Source of the DNA: Micromonosporaceae bacterium KJ-029
GTDB taxonomy: Bacteria; Actinomycetota; Actinomycetes; Mycobacteriales; Micromonosporaceae
NCBI GenBank assembly: GCA_005402585.1
Contig: BIFP01000022.1
Coordinates: 372,001-436,000 of the forward strand
Direction: 5' to 3'
DNA length: 64,000 nt
How positions within the stretch are numbered: the stretch's first letter is position 1; each line of letters begins with the position of its first letter. Below, piece by piece: positions 24,152 to 32,486 of the stretch. Position numbers and translations under genes: made by a program. The notes under the pieces are model-generated. The model was not told the origin of the DNA, did not search any database, and saw only the letters and a list, made by a program, of their open reading frames with translations.

Positions 24152-25123
24152 GTGAGCACCCTTTTCAGTCCACTGATGGCAGTGATCTACGGCGCCATCT
24201 CCGCGATCCTGCTGTTCTGGCACGCCGCCTGGCAGCTGCTCTTCGGCAACGCGCCCGTGCTGGGGACCAACTGGTCGTGGGTGCTCGGCATCGTCTTCCT
24301 GGTGCTCACCGTCCGGGCCGTCCTGTTCCCGGTCTTCGTCAAGCAGATCAAGTCGCAGCGGGCGATGCAGGCGTTGCAGCCGAGGATCAAGGAACTCCAG
24401 GAGAAGCACAAGGGCGACCGGGAGACCATGCAGAAGGAGCTGGTCGAGCTCTACCGCACGGAGAAGGCCAACCCGCTGATGGGCTGCCTGCCGATGCTGG
24501 TGCAGATCCCGGTGTTCCTGGGCCTGTTCCACGTGCTGCGTCACCTCAAGCCGACGATGCCGGAGCACATGAAGACGCTGTACGGCTGGTCGGTCACCCA
24601 GTTCGACAGTGCGTCGTCGGCGAAGTTGTTCGGCGCGCCGATCGCGGCCAGCTTCAGGTCGACCACGCAGGAACTGTCCCTGCTCGGTGCCGACGGCGGC
24701 ACGGTCAAGATCGTTGCCGCGATCCTGATCGTCGCGATGATCGCCACGACCTTCCTGAGCAGCCGTCAGATGATCCTCAGGACCGGGTGGGCCGAGGACC
24801 CGCAGCAGAAGATGGTGCAGCGGCTGATGCTCTACGGCATCCCGTTCTCGCTGCTCATCTCGGGCCTGATCTTCCCGATCGGCGTGATCATCTACTGGGT
24901 GACCACGAACCTCTTCTCGCTCGGCCAGCAGACCTGGGTGCTGCGCAAGTACCCGCCACCGGCCCCGAACGGCGGAACAGGCACGGGCAAGCCGACCACC
25001 TCGTCGAAGGCCAAGGGCGGCGCCAAGAACGCGACCGCCACACCGGACAGGCCCAGGGCGTCCGCCCCCCGGGTCGGCGCGAAGCCGATCAACCCCAGGA
25101 GGGCCGGCGCGGGCAACCGGTAG
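24152..25123 (+). CDS. yidC: YidC/Oxa1-family membrane insertase (paralogue)
   Basis: A 323-residue insertase that places proteins into the cytoplasmic membrane. The first hydrophobic segment is followed by VLTVRAVLFPVFVKQIKSQRAMQALQP, where Arg55 is the groove arginine. A charged hairpin (KELQEKHKGDRETMQKELVELYRTEKANPLMGCLPMLVQIPVF) and three later membrane segments follow, with a basic Thr/Lys-rich tail. The Gram-positive type lacks a large periplasmic domain. No rpmH or rnpA is next to it, so it is probably a second yidC. It starts at GTG with GGAG 7 bases upstream. Confidence 0.92.
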   Translation: MSTLFSPLMAVIYGAISAILLFWHAAWQLLFGNAPVLGTNWSWVLGIVFLVLTVRAVLFPVFVKQIKSQRAMQALQPRIKELQEKHKGDRETMQKELVELYRTEKANPLMGCLPMLVQIPVFLGLFHVLRHLKPTMPEHMKTLYGWSVTQFDSASSAKLFGAPIAASFRSTTQELSLLGADGGTVKIVAAILIVAMIATTFLSSRQMILRTGWAEDPQQKMVQRLMLYGIPFSLLISGLIFPIGVIIYWVTTNLFSLGQQTWVLRKYPPPAPNGGTGTGKPTTSSKAKGGAKNATATPDRPRASAPRVGAKPINPRRAGAGNR

Positions 25124-25286
25124 CCAGGGTGGCGGCGGTGGTCCGGTCGAGGGTGCCGTCGGCGACGACCACCCGGTAGTGGCCGGGCCGGCCGGTGCCG
25201 GCGGGGTGGTGGCCGGGGCGTACCCGGCCAGGATCGGCACCGCGACCGGCGTACCAGGTAGGCGGTGCGGAGCATCCGTCCGCAAC

Positions 25287-25320
25287 GGGCGGGGGCCGTC
25301 AGGTGCGACGGCCCCCGCCC
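25287..25320 (+). terminator. Rho-independent-like terminator of yidC
   Basis: GGGCGGGGGCCGTC and GACGGCCCCCGCCC form a perfect 14-bp stem with a 6-base loop. It is T-less, as usual in this group. Confidence 0.8.
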
Positions 25321-25414
25321 ACCGCTGTTACCGCACAGCCTGCGGTGCGGGTTGTTCCCGAATAACTGTTCTGGTTGCCGGACGGGGCGGCGGACATTTC
25401 GGTCATGCCTCAGT

Positions 25415-25420
25415 TACCGT
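25415..25420 (+). promoter_or_regulatory. -10 element of a leaderless transcript
   Basis: TACCGT, 5 bp before the ATG at 25426. The adjacent GAGGA touches the start codon and cannot act as a normal ribosome site. Confidence 0.4.
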
Positions 25421-25425
25421 GAGGA

Positions 25426-26436
25426 ATGCGCCGTGATGCCGAAGCTGCCGGCGAGGACCCGTCGCCCGCCGAGCAGGGCGAGCCGACCCGCACCTCCACT
25501 CCGGAAGCAGCACCCGCCGGGGCCACCGCCACCCCCACTGTGGAGACTGCCCCCGCCAACCGGCGGCGACGACCGAGCGAACAGGCGGCGACGCTGCTGC
25601 GGGGCGTCGCCAGGTTCTGGCACCGCGTGGTTGAGCTCTGGACGAGCATGGTCGACGCCCTGTACGAGGAGGAGTCCCGCCCGGCGTCGGCCGGGCGATC
25701 GTCGACCGCGCCCCGTGGTCGCACCGAGCGCCACGACGCGCTGGCACCGATCCGGGTCCCCGCACAGGACGGTGTCTTCAGCTTCACCGTCGATGCCCTG
25801 ATCACATGGTCGTCCGACCGCCTTACACGCGACGCGCTGAACAGCTATGTGCGCTACCTGCAACCGCAGGTCACCGTGAGGTTGACACACCTCGCGGCGA
25901 TGGCTGCCGGCGGGTGCGCACCACACCGTGCCGCCGAACTGGAGGCGGCCTTGCAAGGGTTGCTCGTCACCGAAGGCCCGTGGCGCTACCCGCACGACGA
26001 CGGGCCGGTCGAGTGCGTGGCCCAGGTCCGGGTTCGGCCCGATGAGCGGGTCAGGCAGCTCGCCATGCCCTACTGGGAGCAGCTGATCAGGATCGACAGC
26101 GAGTTCGACGTACGGAAGCGGCGGGCGGAGCGCGCCGAGCAGCTCAGCCGGCAGGTGGTGACGATCCTGGAGAATCTCGCCGCCAGCCTCACCGCCGGAC
26201 CGCAGACGGAAGGGAAGCTGACCAGCGAGGTGGAGCGCCTGCTGGCCGAGCAGAAGGCCACCCTCCGGCGGCTCGAAGACCAGTTCCGGGAGGCGCTGCG
26301 CGACAGCGACCTCTTCGGACGAGCCACCTCCGACATCCCGATACAGCGGCCCTACGGGAAGCCTACCGAGGCGGCACCGCCGAACGGCCCGACCGCGACC
26401 TCCGGTCCCCCTACCGGCGGTGAAGATCGTATATAA
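25426..26436 (+). CDS. Hypothetical protein with C-terminal coiled coil
   Basis: A 336-residue soluble protein. The first 100 residues are disordered (Pro/Ala/Thr-rich, then Arg-rich). The middle contains VFSFTVDALITWSSDRLTRDALNSYVRYLQPQVTVRLTHLAAMAAGGCAPHRAAELEAALQ. Residues about 225-300 are a heptad-rich coiled coil (VRKRRAERAEQLSRQVVTILENLA then EVERLLAEQKATLRRLEDQFREAL). The tail is Pro/Gly-rich. No signal peptide. No family recognised; a scaffold or cytoskeletal role is conceivable. Confidence 0.65.
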   Translation: MRRDAEAAGEDPSPAEQGEPTRTSTPEAAPAGATATPTVETAPANRRRRPSEQAATLLRGVARFWHRVVELWTSMVDALYEEESRPASAGRSSTAPRGRTERHDALAPIRVPAQDGVFSFTVDALITWSSDRLTRDALNSYVRYLQPQVTVRLTHLAAMAAGGCAPHRAAELEAALQGLLVTEGPWRYPHDDGPVECVAQVRVRPDERVRQLAMPYWEQLIRIDSEFDVRKRRAERAEQLSRQVVTILENLAASLTAGPQTEGKLTSEVERLLAEQKATLRRLEDQFREALRDSDLFGRATSDIPIQRPYGKPTEAAPPNGPTATSGPPTGGEDRI

Positions 26437-26437
26437 G
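26430..26437 (+). promoter_or_regulatory. -10 element (TATATAAG), leaderless
   Basis: TATATAAG lies 6 bp before the ATG at 26444, inside the last codons of the preceding gene. It is notably AT-rich for this genome. The HD protein has its own promoter and probably no leader. Confidence 0.5.
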
Positions 26438-26443
26438 AGACGC

Positions 26444-27172
26444 ATGCAGCTGCCGCCGTACCTGGCCACCATGCCGATGCACGCGATCACCGAGATTCAC
26501 GGCGAGGTCGGCCTGCGGGAGCGGTTCCGGCTGGAGAGCGAGGCGTTCGACGCCGACGACCGCCGCCGCCTCGACGCGGCCCTGGACCTGGCCGCCCGAC
26601 TGCACCACGACGACCGGCGCTCCCGGGAGCCGTACCTCAACCACCTGCTCCGGGTGGCGATCCGGATGATGCGCCACTACCAGGTACGCGACGTCGACGT
26701 GATCGTCGCCGGCCTGCTGCACGACGCCGTCGAGGACCACCCCGTCGAACTGGCCGGCGACCCGACCGCCCCCGACCCGACCGAGGCGGCGCTGGCGGTG
26801 CTCGCCGACCGGTTCGGCCCCCGGGTGGCCCGCCTGGTCGCCGCGGTCACCAACCCGCCGTGGGATCCGGCGCGGGACCGGAACGAGCAGTACCACGAGC
26901 ACGTCGCCGCCAGCCTCGACCGGGACCCGTGGGCGCGGGTCATCAAGGTCTCCGACTTCACCGACAACGGCGTCGGCGTGATCCACTCCGTCGGGCCCAA
27001 GGTCGAGTCGTCGGCCCGCAAGTACCGTCCACTGGTGCCGGTCTTCCGCGACCTGGTCACCCGCCCCGACACTCCCCTGTCCGGGCCGGTGAAGCAGCAC
27101 ATCCTCGATCAGCTCGACCTGGCCGAGGAACGCTTCAGCGCCATCCTCGACCAGCCCGCCCACCCGGCCTGA
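26444..27172 (+). CDS. HD-domain phosphohydrolase (RelA/SpoT hydrolase-like)
   Basis: A 242-residue HD-superfamily protein with the order of a ppGpp or nucleotide phosphohydrolase. It has ALDLAARLHHDDRRSREPYLNHLLRVAIRMM, then IVAGLLHDAVEDHP with the HD pair at residues 93-94. The later VIKVSDFTDNGVGV aspartate also belongs to the motif set. There is no synthetase, TGS or ACT domain, so it resembles a small alarmone hydrolase in layout. I chose the ATG at 26444 because of the -10 element 6 bp upstream. Confidence 0.82.
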   Translation: MQLPPYLATMPMHAITEIHGEVGLRERFRLESEAFDADDRRRLDAALDLAARLHHDDRRSREPYLNHLLRVAIRMMRHYQVRDVDVIVAGLLHDAVEDHPVELAGDPTAPDPTEAALAVLADRFGPRVARLVAAVTNPPWDPARDRNEQYHEHVAASLDRDPWARVIKVSDFTDNGVGVIHSVGPKVESSARKYRPLVPVFRDLVTRPDTPLSGPVKQHILDQLDLAEERFSAILDQPAHPA

Positions 27173-27231
27173 CCGGCACGCGCCCTCGGCGAACTCCCGG
27201 CCGGTGACGGCGAGCGGTCACCGCCCGGCAC

Positions 27232-27777
27232 TCACCGCTCGGCAGGGGCAGTGGCCTGCGGGGCAGGCTCCCTGAGCCGGCTCACCAGCAGCGCGGCCTG
27301 GGCGACCGACCCGCCGCCGACACCGAGACCGCCACGCGCCGCCCCGTAGAACCGGTCCCGCGCCTCGTTGGCCCGGTGCAGCAGGTCGGGCAGGTGGTCA
27401 CGGTCCTGCTGGCTACGGGCGAGACGCTCGACCGCCCAGACCGCGTCGCGCCACGCACGGGCCGCGGTCACCGTCGGCCCGTCGCCGAGCAGCAGCACGT
27501 TCTCCCAGGCGATCGTGTGCCGGAAATCGGCCTCGGCCAACGAGGCGAGTTCCTGCTCCCGGTCGAGGTAACCGCCGATCATCCGGCTGGCGATGGTGTG
27601 CACCTCCTTGAGCGCCCGCGCGAACTCGGCGTACGCGTCCAGCCGCCGCTCGTCCCAGCGCACCGTCTGGCGCCGACGCCACCGCGACCGGTCGGCGAGG
27701 GACGTGGCGACGATCGTGCCGATCGTGCCGATCAGCACACCGAGAAGGGCGGGCAACTGCGCGACGAGGCTCCCCAT
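27232..27777 (-). CDS. Membrane-anchored helical protein, unknown
   Basis: A 181-residue protein with one N-terminal membrane segment (LVAQLPALLGVLIGTIGTIVATSLA). A long cytoplasmic helical domain follows (RSRWRRRQTVRWDERRLDAYAEFARALKEVHTIASRMI and ARAWRDAVWAVERLARSQQDRDHLPDLLHRANEARDRFYGAAR). Similar one-TM plus helical-bundle proteins are common in Micromonospora and are unassigned. The start at 27777 gives a normal membrane segment. Confidence 0.7.
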   Translation of the reverse strand: MGSLVAQLPALLGVLIGTIGTIVATSLADRSRWRRRQTVRWDERRLDAYAEFARALKEVHTIASRMIGGYLDREQELASLAEADFRHTIAWENVLLLGDGPTVTAARAWRDAVWAVERLARSQQDRDHLPDLLHRANEARDRFYGAARGGLGVGGGSVAQAALLVSRLREPAPQATAPAER

Positions 27778-27955
27778 GGCGCAAAGCCTGCCAGCCGCCG
27801 GCAACCGGCAACCGGCAAGGCCGGCCACCGCCGCCGGGGAAGTCGAGCGGCCCAGCCGTCGACGATCCCGAACACCAAGCGACGCCGGCGCTCCCTATGC
27901 TCTGCGGAGGTTCCCTGATGTCAGGGCGCCACGGAAACTGAGCGGGGGCTCAATC

Positions 27956-28690
27956 ATGCGTGTGGCACGCGTACTCGTATCCATGGCGCTCGCGGGCGTG
28001 TTGCTCGTCGGCTGCGGCGGCCAGGGCGACGGCGCCACCTGGTCTCCGGGTGCGTCGGAGCCGGCCGCATCCGCCGGCAACGGCATCGAGGACCTGACCC
28101 CGGAGAAGATCCTGGCCAAGGCGACGGACGCCCTGGAGAAGGCGGGATCCTTCCAGTTCAAGGGCGAGATGGCGGACAACGACGACCTCATGTCCGTCGA
28201 CCTCAAGGTCGACGGCGACGATGTGATGGGCACGATCGACAACGCTGGCAGCAAAATCCACCTGCTCCTGGTGGGCGGCCAGCCGTACTTCAAGGCGAAC
28301 GCCAGCTTCTGGAAGGAGACGGCCGGTCCGGAGGGCACGGGATTGGCCCGACTGATCGGTGACCGCTGGGTCAAGGTCGCTCCGGACGACAAGGACTTCG
28401 CCGACATCTTCAAGATCGCCGACCCGTACGAGCTGCTCAAGCCCGACGGGAAGATAGTCAAGGGCGAGGCCACGACCATCGACGCCGGCCCGGCCGTCGT
28501 GCTGATCGACAAGGACGACGAGAGCAGGTTGTACGTGGCGACGACCGGCGAGCCGTACCCGCTGCTCATCAAGGGCCCCGACGACGAGGGCGAGCTCGTC
28601 ATCAGCGGGTTCGGCGCGTCCTTCCCCGAGATCGAGAAGCCGGCCGAGAGCGACGTCCTCGACTTCAGCGAGTTCACGTCCGAGGCGTGA
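27956..28690 (+). CDS. Secreted lipoprotein, LppX/LprG-like fold candidate
   Basis: A 244-residue lipoprotein with signal peptide and lipobox LLVGCG. After a disordered Ser/Ala stretch the domain reads EKILAKATDALEKAGSFQFKGEMADNDDLMSVDLKVDGDDVMGTIDNAGSKIHLLLVGGQPYFKA, ending VISGFGASFPEIEKPAESDVLDFSEF. The order resembles actinobacterial LppX/LprAFG beta-sheet lipoproteins that bind lipids. The match is by pattern only. It starts at ATG after a long leader and is followed by a strong bidirectional terminator. Confidence 0.72.
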   Translation: MRVARVLVSMALAGVLLVGCGGQGDGATWSPGASEPAASAGNGIEDLTPEKILAKATDALEKAGSFQFKGEMADNDDLMSVDLKVDGDDVMGTIDNAGSKIHLLLVGGQPYFKANASFWKETAGPEGTGLARLIGDRWVKVAPDDKDFADIFKIADPYELLKPDGKIVKGEATTIDAGPAVVLIDKDDESRLYVATTGEPYPLLIKGPDDEGELVISGFGASFPEIEKPAESDVLDFSEFTSEA

Positions 28691-28703
28691 CGATCGCTGG
28701 ACG

Positions 28704-28733
28704 GCGGGGGCGGGACGAGTGTCCCGCCCCCGC
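28704..28733. terminator. Bidirectional terminator
   Basis: GCGGGGGCGGGAC and GTCCCGCCCCCGC form a 13-bp perfect stem with a GAGT loop between two convergent genes. Confidence 0.85.
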
Positions 28734-28752
28734 TGCGTCAGGGTGACCCGGA

Positions 28753-29673
28753 TCAGGAGGTGAACTTGTCCAGGGCCAGCTCGATGGCGCCGCTGTCCGG
28801 CTGGGCGTACGACTTCATGGTCGACTTGTCGTAGGAGATGAAGCTCGGGCAGCGGACGGCCGGGGCGTTGATCCGGCCACCGTCACCGACCTTCTCGCCG
28901 GTCTGGGCGGCGTGGAAGGTCAGCGTGTAGCGCGAGGAGACGTACTCGACGGTGACCTGCTTGTCGTCGCGGTCCTTGTAGTCGCACTTGCGGGCCTCGC
29001 CCTCGCTGCCCTCCTCGAAGGTGAGGCAGCCGACGACCGACACCTTGGCCCAGTCGGTGGACTTGGCGTAGTAGGACTTGTTGACGCCGGCGGACTTGCT
29101 CAGCCAGGACGTCGGGCGGTCAGGGGAGTTGGCGAAGGTGTAGACCTTGGCCCTCTTCGCGTCGGTGAACGGTGCGGCGTTGAGGATCGGGCTGCCCTCG
29201 CACACCGACCTCAGGTCGCTGGAGCTGCGGGCGGTGATCGCGTTGTTGGTGTCCGGTTCGTTGGCCGGCGGGGCGCCGCTCTCGGTGGGCGAGGCGGTCG
29301 AGTTGCCGGACGCGGTGGGCGTCGGCTCGTCGTCGCCGGAAAACATGAAATAGCCGATGGTGCCGCCGCAGGCGACGAGCACCGCCATAACGGCGGCGCC
29401 GATGCCCAGGCCGAGATAGAGCCCCTTGTTCGCCGACTTCTGCGGCGGGGCGCCGTACGGCGGAGGCGGCGGCGGGACCGGCGCGCCGAACTGCGGCGGG
29501 TAGCCGGCTGCACCGGGCGGAAGCGGTTGACCGATCGGGGAGCCAGGCGGAAGCGGCTGACCAACTGGCGAACCGGGCGGGACCGGCTGTCCGACCGGCG
29601 AGCCGGGCGGGGTGCCCCACGCGGCGGCGTTCGGATCCGACTGCCCTCCGTACGGAGAGTGACTGTCACTCAT
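28753..29673 (-). CDS. Proline-rich membrane protein with secreted domain
   Basis: A 306-residue protein. The N-terminus is cytoplasmic and repetitive (three PPGSP(V/I)GQP(L/V) units then a PPPPPP run). A membrane helix at about 85-108 (LYLGLGIGAAVMAVLVACGGTIGYFMF) precedes a Thr/Ser linker and a C-terminal domain of about 160 residues with three cysteines (VCEGSP, GCLTFEE and RKCDY). The layout is a common actinomycete architecture with no named family. It is convergent with the lipoprotein gene. Confidence 0.7.
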   Translation of the reverse strand: MSDSHSPYGGQSDPNAAAWGTPPGSPVGQPVPPGSPVGQPLPPGSPIGQPLPPGAAGYPPQFGAPVPPPPPPYGAPPQKSANKGLYLGLGIGAAVMAVLVACGGTIGYFMFSGDDEPTPTASGNSTASPTESGAPPANEPDTNNAITARSSSDLRSVCEGSPILNAAPFTDAKRAKVYTFANSPDRPTSWLSKSAGVNKSYYAKSTDWAKVSVVGCLTFEEGSEGEARKCDYKDRDDKQVTVEYVSSRYTLTFHAAQTGEKVGDGGRINAPAVRCPSFISYDKSTMKSYAQPDSGAIELALDKFTS

Positions 29674-29932
29674 TCGTTGCCCTTGTCACGTCGAGAGGTT
29701 CACTGGCAAATGATCACAGCCAGGGTAGTGAGCAGCACAAATCGAGCCAGCTTGGCGATTAGCGGGATTCCGCACTGTGGACGGTGCCGTCCGGAGCGTC
29801 GTCACCGTGGGTGTCACCAGGCACGTCGTACCCTGGCCGACCGGTGGTGTACCGGGGCAGCGGACCAGCCGCCGAAGCGCTCCGTGTCCGACTCCACACG
29901 ACAAGTAAGGCAACAATCCGGCAACGACGGGA

Positions 29933-30589
29933 TCAGGGGAGGCCGACGACGCGGTCGGCCCAGCGGCCCAGCAGGGCGGCGTCGTGGCTGATCACCAGCA
30001 CACCCGCGTCGTGCCGTCGCTGGTAGTCCTTGACGACCGCCGCGACGTGGGCCTGCGTGGAGGCGTCCAGCATGGCGGTCGCCTCGTCGCAGAGCAGGTA
30101 GCCGGGCTCGTGCACCAACGACCGGGCCAGACACGCCCGTTGCAGCTGACCGTCGCTCACCGCGTGCGGGCGGCGGGTCAGCAGGTCGGCGGTGAGCCCG
30201 ACGGCAGCGGCGAGTTCGGCGGTACGCGCCTGTACCCGTTCCTCGGGCGTGCCGACCGCCCGCAGCGGTTCGGCGATCACGTCGGCCAGGCTGAGCCGGG
30301 GGTCGGTGGCGGCGCGGGGGCTCTGGAACAGGATCGCCACCCGGGTACGCACCGCGACCGGCACCTGGTGCCGGATCCCGGTCACCGGCGTGCCGTCGAC
30401 GCTGACGTGCCCGGCGTCCGGGGCGTGCAGCAGGGCCAGCAGCCGGGCCAGAGTGGACTTTCCGCTGCCGGAAGGGCCACGCAGCCCCACCGTCTCGCCG
30501 GGGGCGATGTGCAGGTCCACGCCGTCGAGCACGCGCTGACGGTCGTAACTGGCACTGACCTGGCAGGCGGCCAGGCCGCGGGCGGTCAT
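29933..30589 (-). CDS. nikE: ABC transporter ATP-binding protein (nikE-like)
   Basis: A 218-residue ATPase, last gene of the five-gene importer. Walker A is GPSGSGKST near residue 40, the Q-loop is ILFQSP, the signature region is VSDGQLQRACLARSL (a variant of LSGGQ), Walker B is YLLCDEATAMLD and the H-loop is VISHD. It is short for an OppF/NikE ATPase because it lacks the C-terminal oligopeptide extension. Start overlaps the nikD-like stop by 4 bp. The symbol is by operon position and the Nur box. Confidence 0.8.
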   Translation of the reverse strand: MTARGLAACQVSASYDRQRVLDGVDLHIAPGETVGLRGPSGSGKSTLARLLALLHAPDAGHVSVDGTPVTGIRHQVPVAVRTRVAILFQSPRAATDPRLSLADVIAEPLRAVGTPEERVQARTAELAAAVGLTADLLTRRPHAVSDGQLQRACLARSLVHEPGYLLCDEATAMLDASTQAHVAAVVKDYQRRHDAGVLVISHDAALLGRWADRVVGLP

Positions 30590-31620
30590 GCCGGTGCTCC
30601 GGCGGCAACCTGGGCCTGGTCGAGCGGATGGTGGCAGGCGAGGCGGCCCACCCCGGCAGCGGTGACCTCCGGCTGCACCTGGCAGGCGTCGGTGGCGCGG
30701 GCGCAGCGGGCGGCGAAGGCGCAGCCGGCGGGCAGGTCGGTGAGCATCGGCGGGTGTCCCGGTACGGGCCGGAAGGCCCGCTGCGGCAGCGCGTCGAGCA
30801 GCGCCGCACTGTAGGGGTGCGTGGGCGCGGTGAACAGGGCGCCGGCGGGGGCGTGCTCGACGACGCGGCTGGCGTACATCACGGCGACGGTGTCGGCCAC
30901 CCGCTCCGCCGCGGCGAGGTCGTGGGTGATCAGCAGCACCGCCGCGCCCGCGTCACAGCGGCGGCGCAGCAGGTCCAGCGTGTGGTCGACCAGCGGGCGG
31001 TCCAGGCCGGTGGTCGGCTCGTCGGCCAGCAGCAACGGCGGGTCGGGGGCGAGCGCCAGGGCGGTCGCCAGCCGCTGCGCCATCCCGCCGGACAACTCGT
31101 GCGGGTAGCGGTCGAGGTCGGCCGGGTCCAGACCGACGTCGGCGGCGAGCCGGTCGGCGGCGGCCGGGGCGGCGGCCCGGGAGTGACCGTGGGCGCGCAA
31201 CGTCTCCACCAGCAGCCGGCGGCCGGTCCGCACCGGGGTCAGTGAGGTGGCGGGGCTCTGTGGCACCAGCCCGACCGCCCTCCCCCGCACCTGCCGGGCG
31301 AGCTGGCGGTGCCCGCAGGCGAGCAGGTCGAGCGCACCGGCGCCGGCCCCGCCGGGGTGCAGCAGGGCGCTGCCGGTGACCGTGGCGTTGGCCGGCAGCA
31401 GGCCGAGCAGCGCGTGAGCCAGGACGGACTTGCCGCAGCCCGACTCGCCGACGACGGCGAGTAGTTCGCCGGGTCGGATGGTCAGGTGCAGGTCGGTGAC
31501 GGCGTGCACGACGGCGTCGGGCAGCCGGAACCGGACGGTCAGCCCGGACACGGCCAGCAACGGCCGGTCGTCGCGGGGCCGACGGTCGTCGGTGGCGGGC
31601 AGGGTGCTGGTGGTGGTCAT
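30586..31620 (-). CDS. nikD: ABC transporter ATP-binding protein (nikD-like)
   Basis: A 344-residue ATPase with Walker A GESGCGKSV, Q-loop LVPQSP, signature LSGGMAQR, Walker B LLADEPTTGLD and H-loop ITHDLAAAERVADTV. The C-terminal oligopeptide/dipeptide transporter extension is present (LFTAPTHPYSAALLDALP and CAFAARCARATDAC, a four-cysteine-like segment also found in DppD/NikD). It overlaps both neighbours by 4 bp, so the operon is translationally coupled. Confidence 0.85.
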   Translation of the reverse strand: MTTTSTLPATDDRRPRDDRPLLAVSGLTVRFRLPDAVVHAVTDLHLTIRPGELLAVVGESGCGKSVLAHALLGLLPANATVTGSALLHPGGAGAGALDLLACGHRQLARQVRGRAVGLVPQSPATSLTPVRTGRRLLVETLRAHGHSRAAAPAAADRLAADVGLDPADLDRYPHELSGGMAQRLATALALAPDPPLLLADEPTTGLDRPLVDHTLDLLRRRCDAGAAVLLITHDLAAAERVADTVAVMYASRVVEHAPAGALFTAPTHPYSAALLDALPQRAFRPVPGHPPMLTDLPAGCAFAARCARATDACQVQPEVTAAGVGRLACHHPLDQAQVAAGAPA

Positions 31621-32486
31621 AGTTGCAGCTCCGCGCGTACCCGGGGGTCGAGGCGGTCCCGCCAGCGGGCGGTGAGGGTGGCCAGCGCGAGGGTGACCAC
31701 GATCAGCACCAGCCCGGGGGTGAGACTGGCCCACCAGGCGCCGGTGAGCAGGGACGCCCGACCATCGTTGATCATGTTGCCGAGGGAGGCGAGGTGCGGT
31801 GGCAGGCCCAGGCCGAGGAAGGACAGGGCGGTCTCGTGCCAGACCGCGTGCGGGATCATCAGCGTGGTGGCCAGCGCGAGCCGGGGCAGCACGTGCGGCA
31901 GCAGGTGCCGGGTGAGCACGCGTACCCGACCGGCGCCACCGGAGACGGCCGCGTCGACGAACGGCCGGTGGCGCAGGCTCAGCAGCTCGGAGCGGACGAT
32001 CCGGGCGGTTGACAGCCAGTGGGTGAGCCCGATGGAGAGCATCACCGCGCCGAGGCTCGGCCGCAGCATCGCGACGATGAAGATGCCCAGCAGCAGGTGC
32101 GGCAACGCGGCGATGGTGTCCACCAACCGCATCAGAGCCCGGTCGACCCAGCCGCCGAGCGTGCCGGCGAGCGCGCCGACGGCGCCGCCGATGACCGCCG
32201 CCACCAGCGCGGCGACGACCCCGACGAGCAGCGATACGCGCAACCCGTAGAGGCTGCGGTGGGCCACGTCGCGGCCGAGGTCGTCGGTGCCGGCCGGGTG
32301 GGCCGGCGACGGGGCCAGTCGGGTACGGGCCAGGTCGACGGCGCTCTGGTCCAGTGGCCAGAGCACCGGGGCGAGCAGGCAGGCGAGCACGGTGGCGGCG
32401 AGCACGGTGCCGGCGACGATCACGCCGACCCGCCCGGGGCGGGGGCGCGGCAGCCGGCGGACGCGGGCGAGGACGGTGGCGGTCAT
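31617..32486 (-). CDS. nikC: ABC transporter permease (nikC-like)
   Basis: A 289-residue permease of the DppC/NikC type with about six membrane helices. The N-terminal HPAGTDDLGRDVAHRSLYGLRVSL is typical of the C-type subunit. The EAA-type cytoplasmic loop is in HRPFVDAAVSGGAGRVRVLTRHLLPHVLPRL. It pairs with the B-type permease encoded upstream to form the channel. Start and stop overlap its neighbours by 4 bp. Confidence 0.87.
   Translation of the reverse strand: MTATVLARVRRLPRPRPGRVGVIVAGTVLAATVLACLLAPVLWPLDQSAVDLARTRLAPSPAHPAGTDDLGRDVAHRSLYGLRVSLLVGVVAALVAAVIGGAVGALAGTLGGWVDRALMRLVDTIAALPHLLLGIFIVAMLRPSLGAVMLSIGLTHWLSTARIVRSELLSLRHRPFVDAAVSGGAGRVRVLTRHLLPHVLPRLALATTLMIPHAVWHETALSFLGLGLPPHLASLGNMINDGRASLLTGAWWASLTPGLVLIVVTLALATLTARWRDRLDPRVRAELQL

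Larger units (their letters stand above)
25124..25425. other. Intergenic region after yidC, with terminator
   Basis: About 300 bp. It contains a strong hairpin (annotated separately) and, near 25411, the promoter of the next gene. No convincing gene is seen. Confidence 0.5.
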
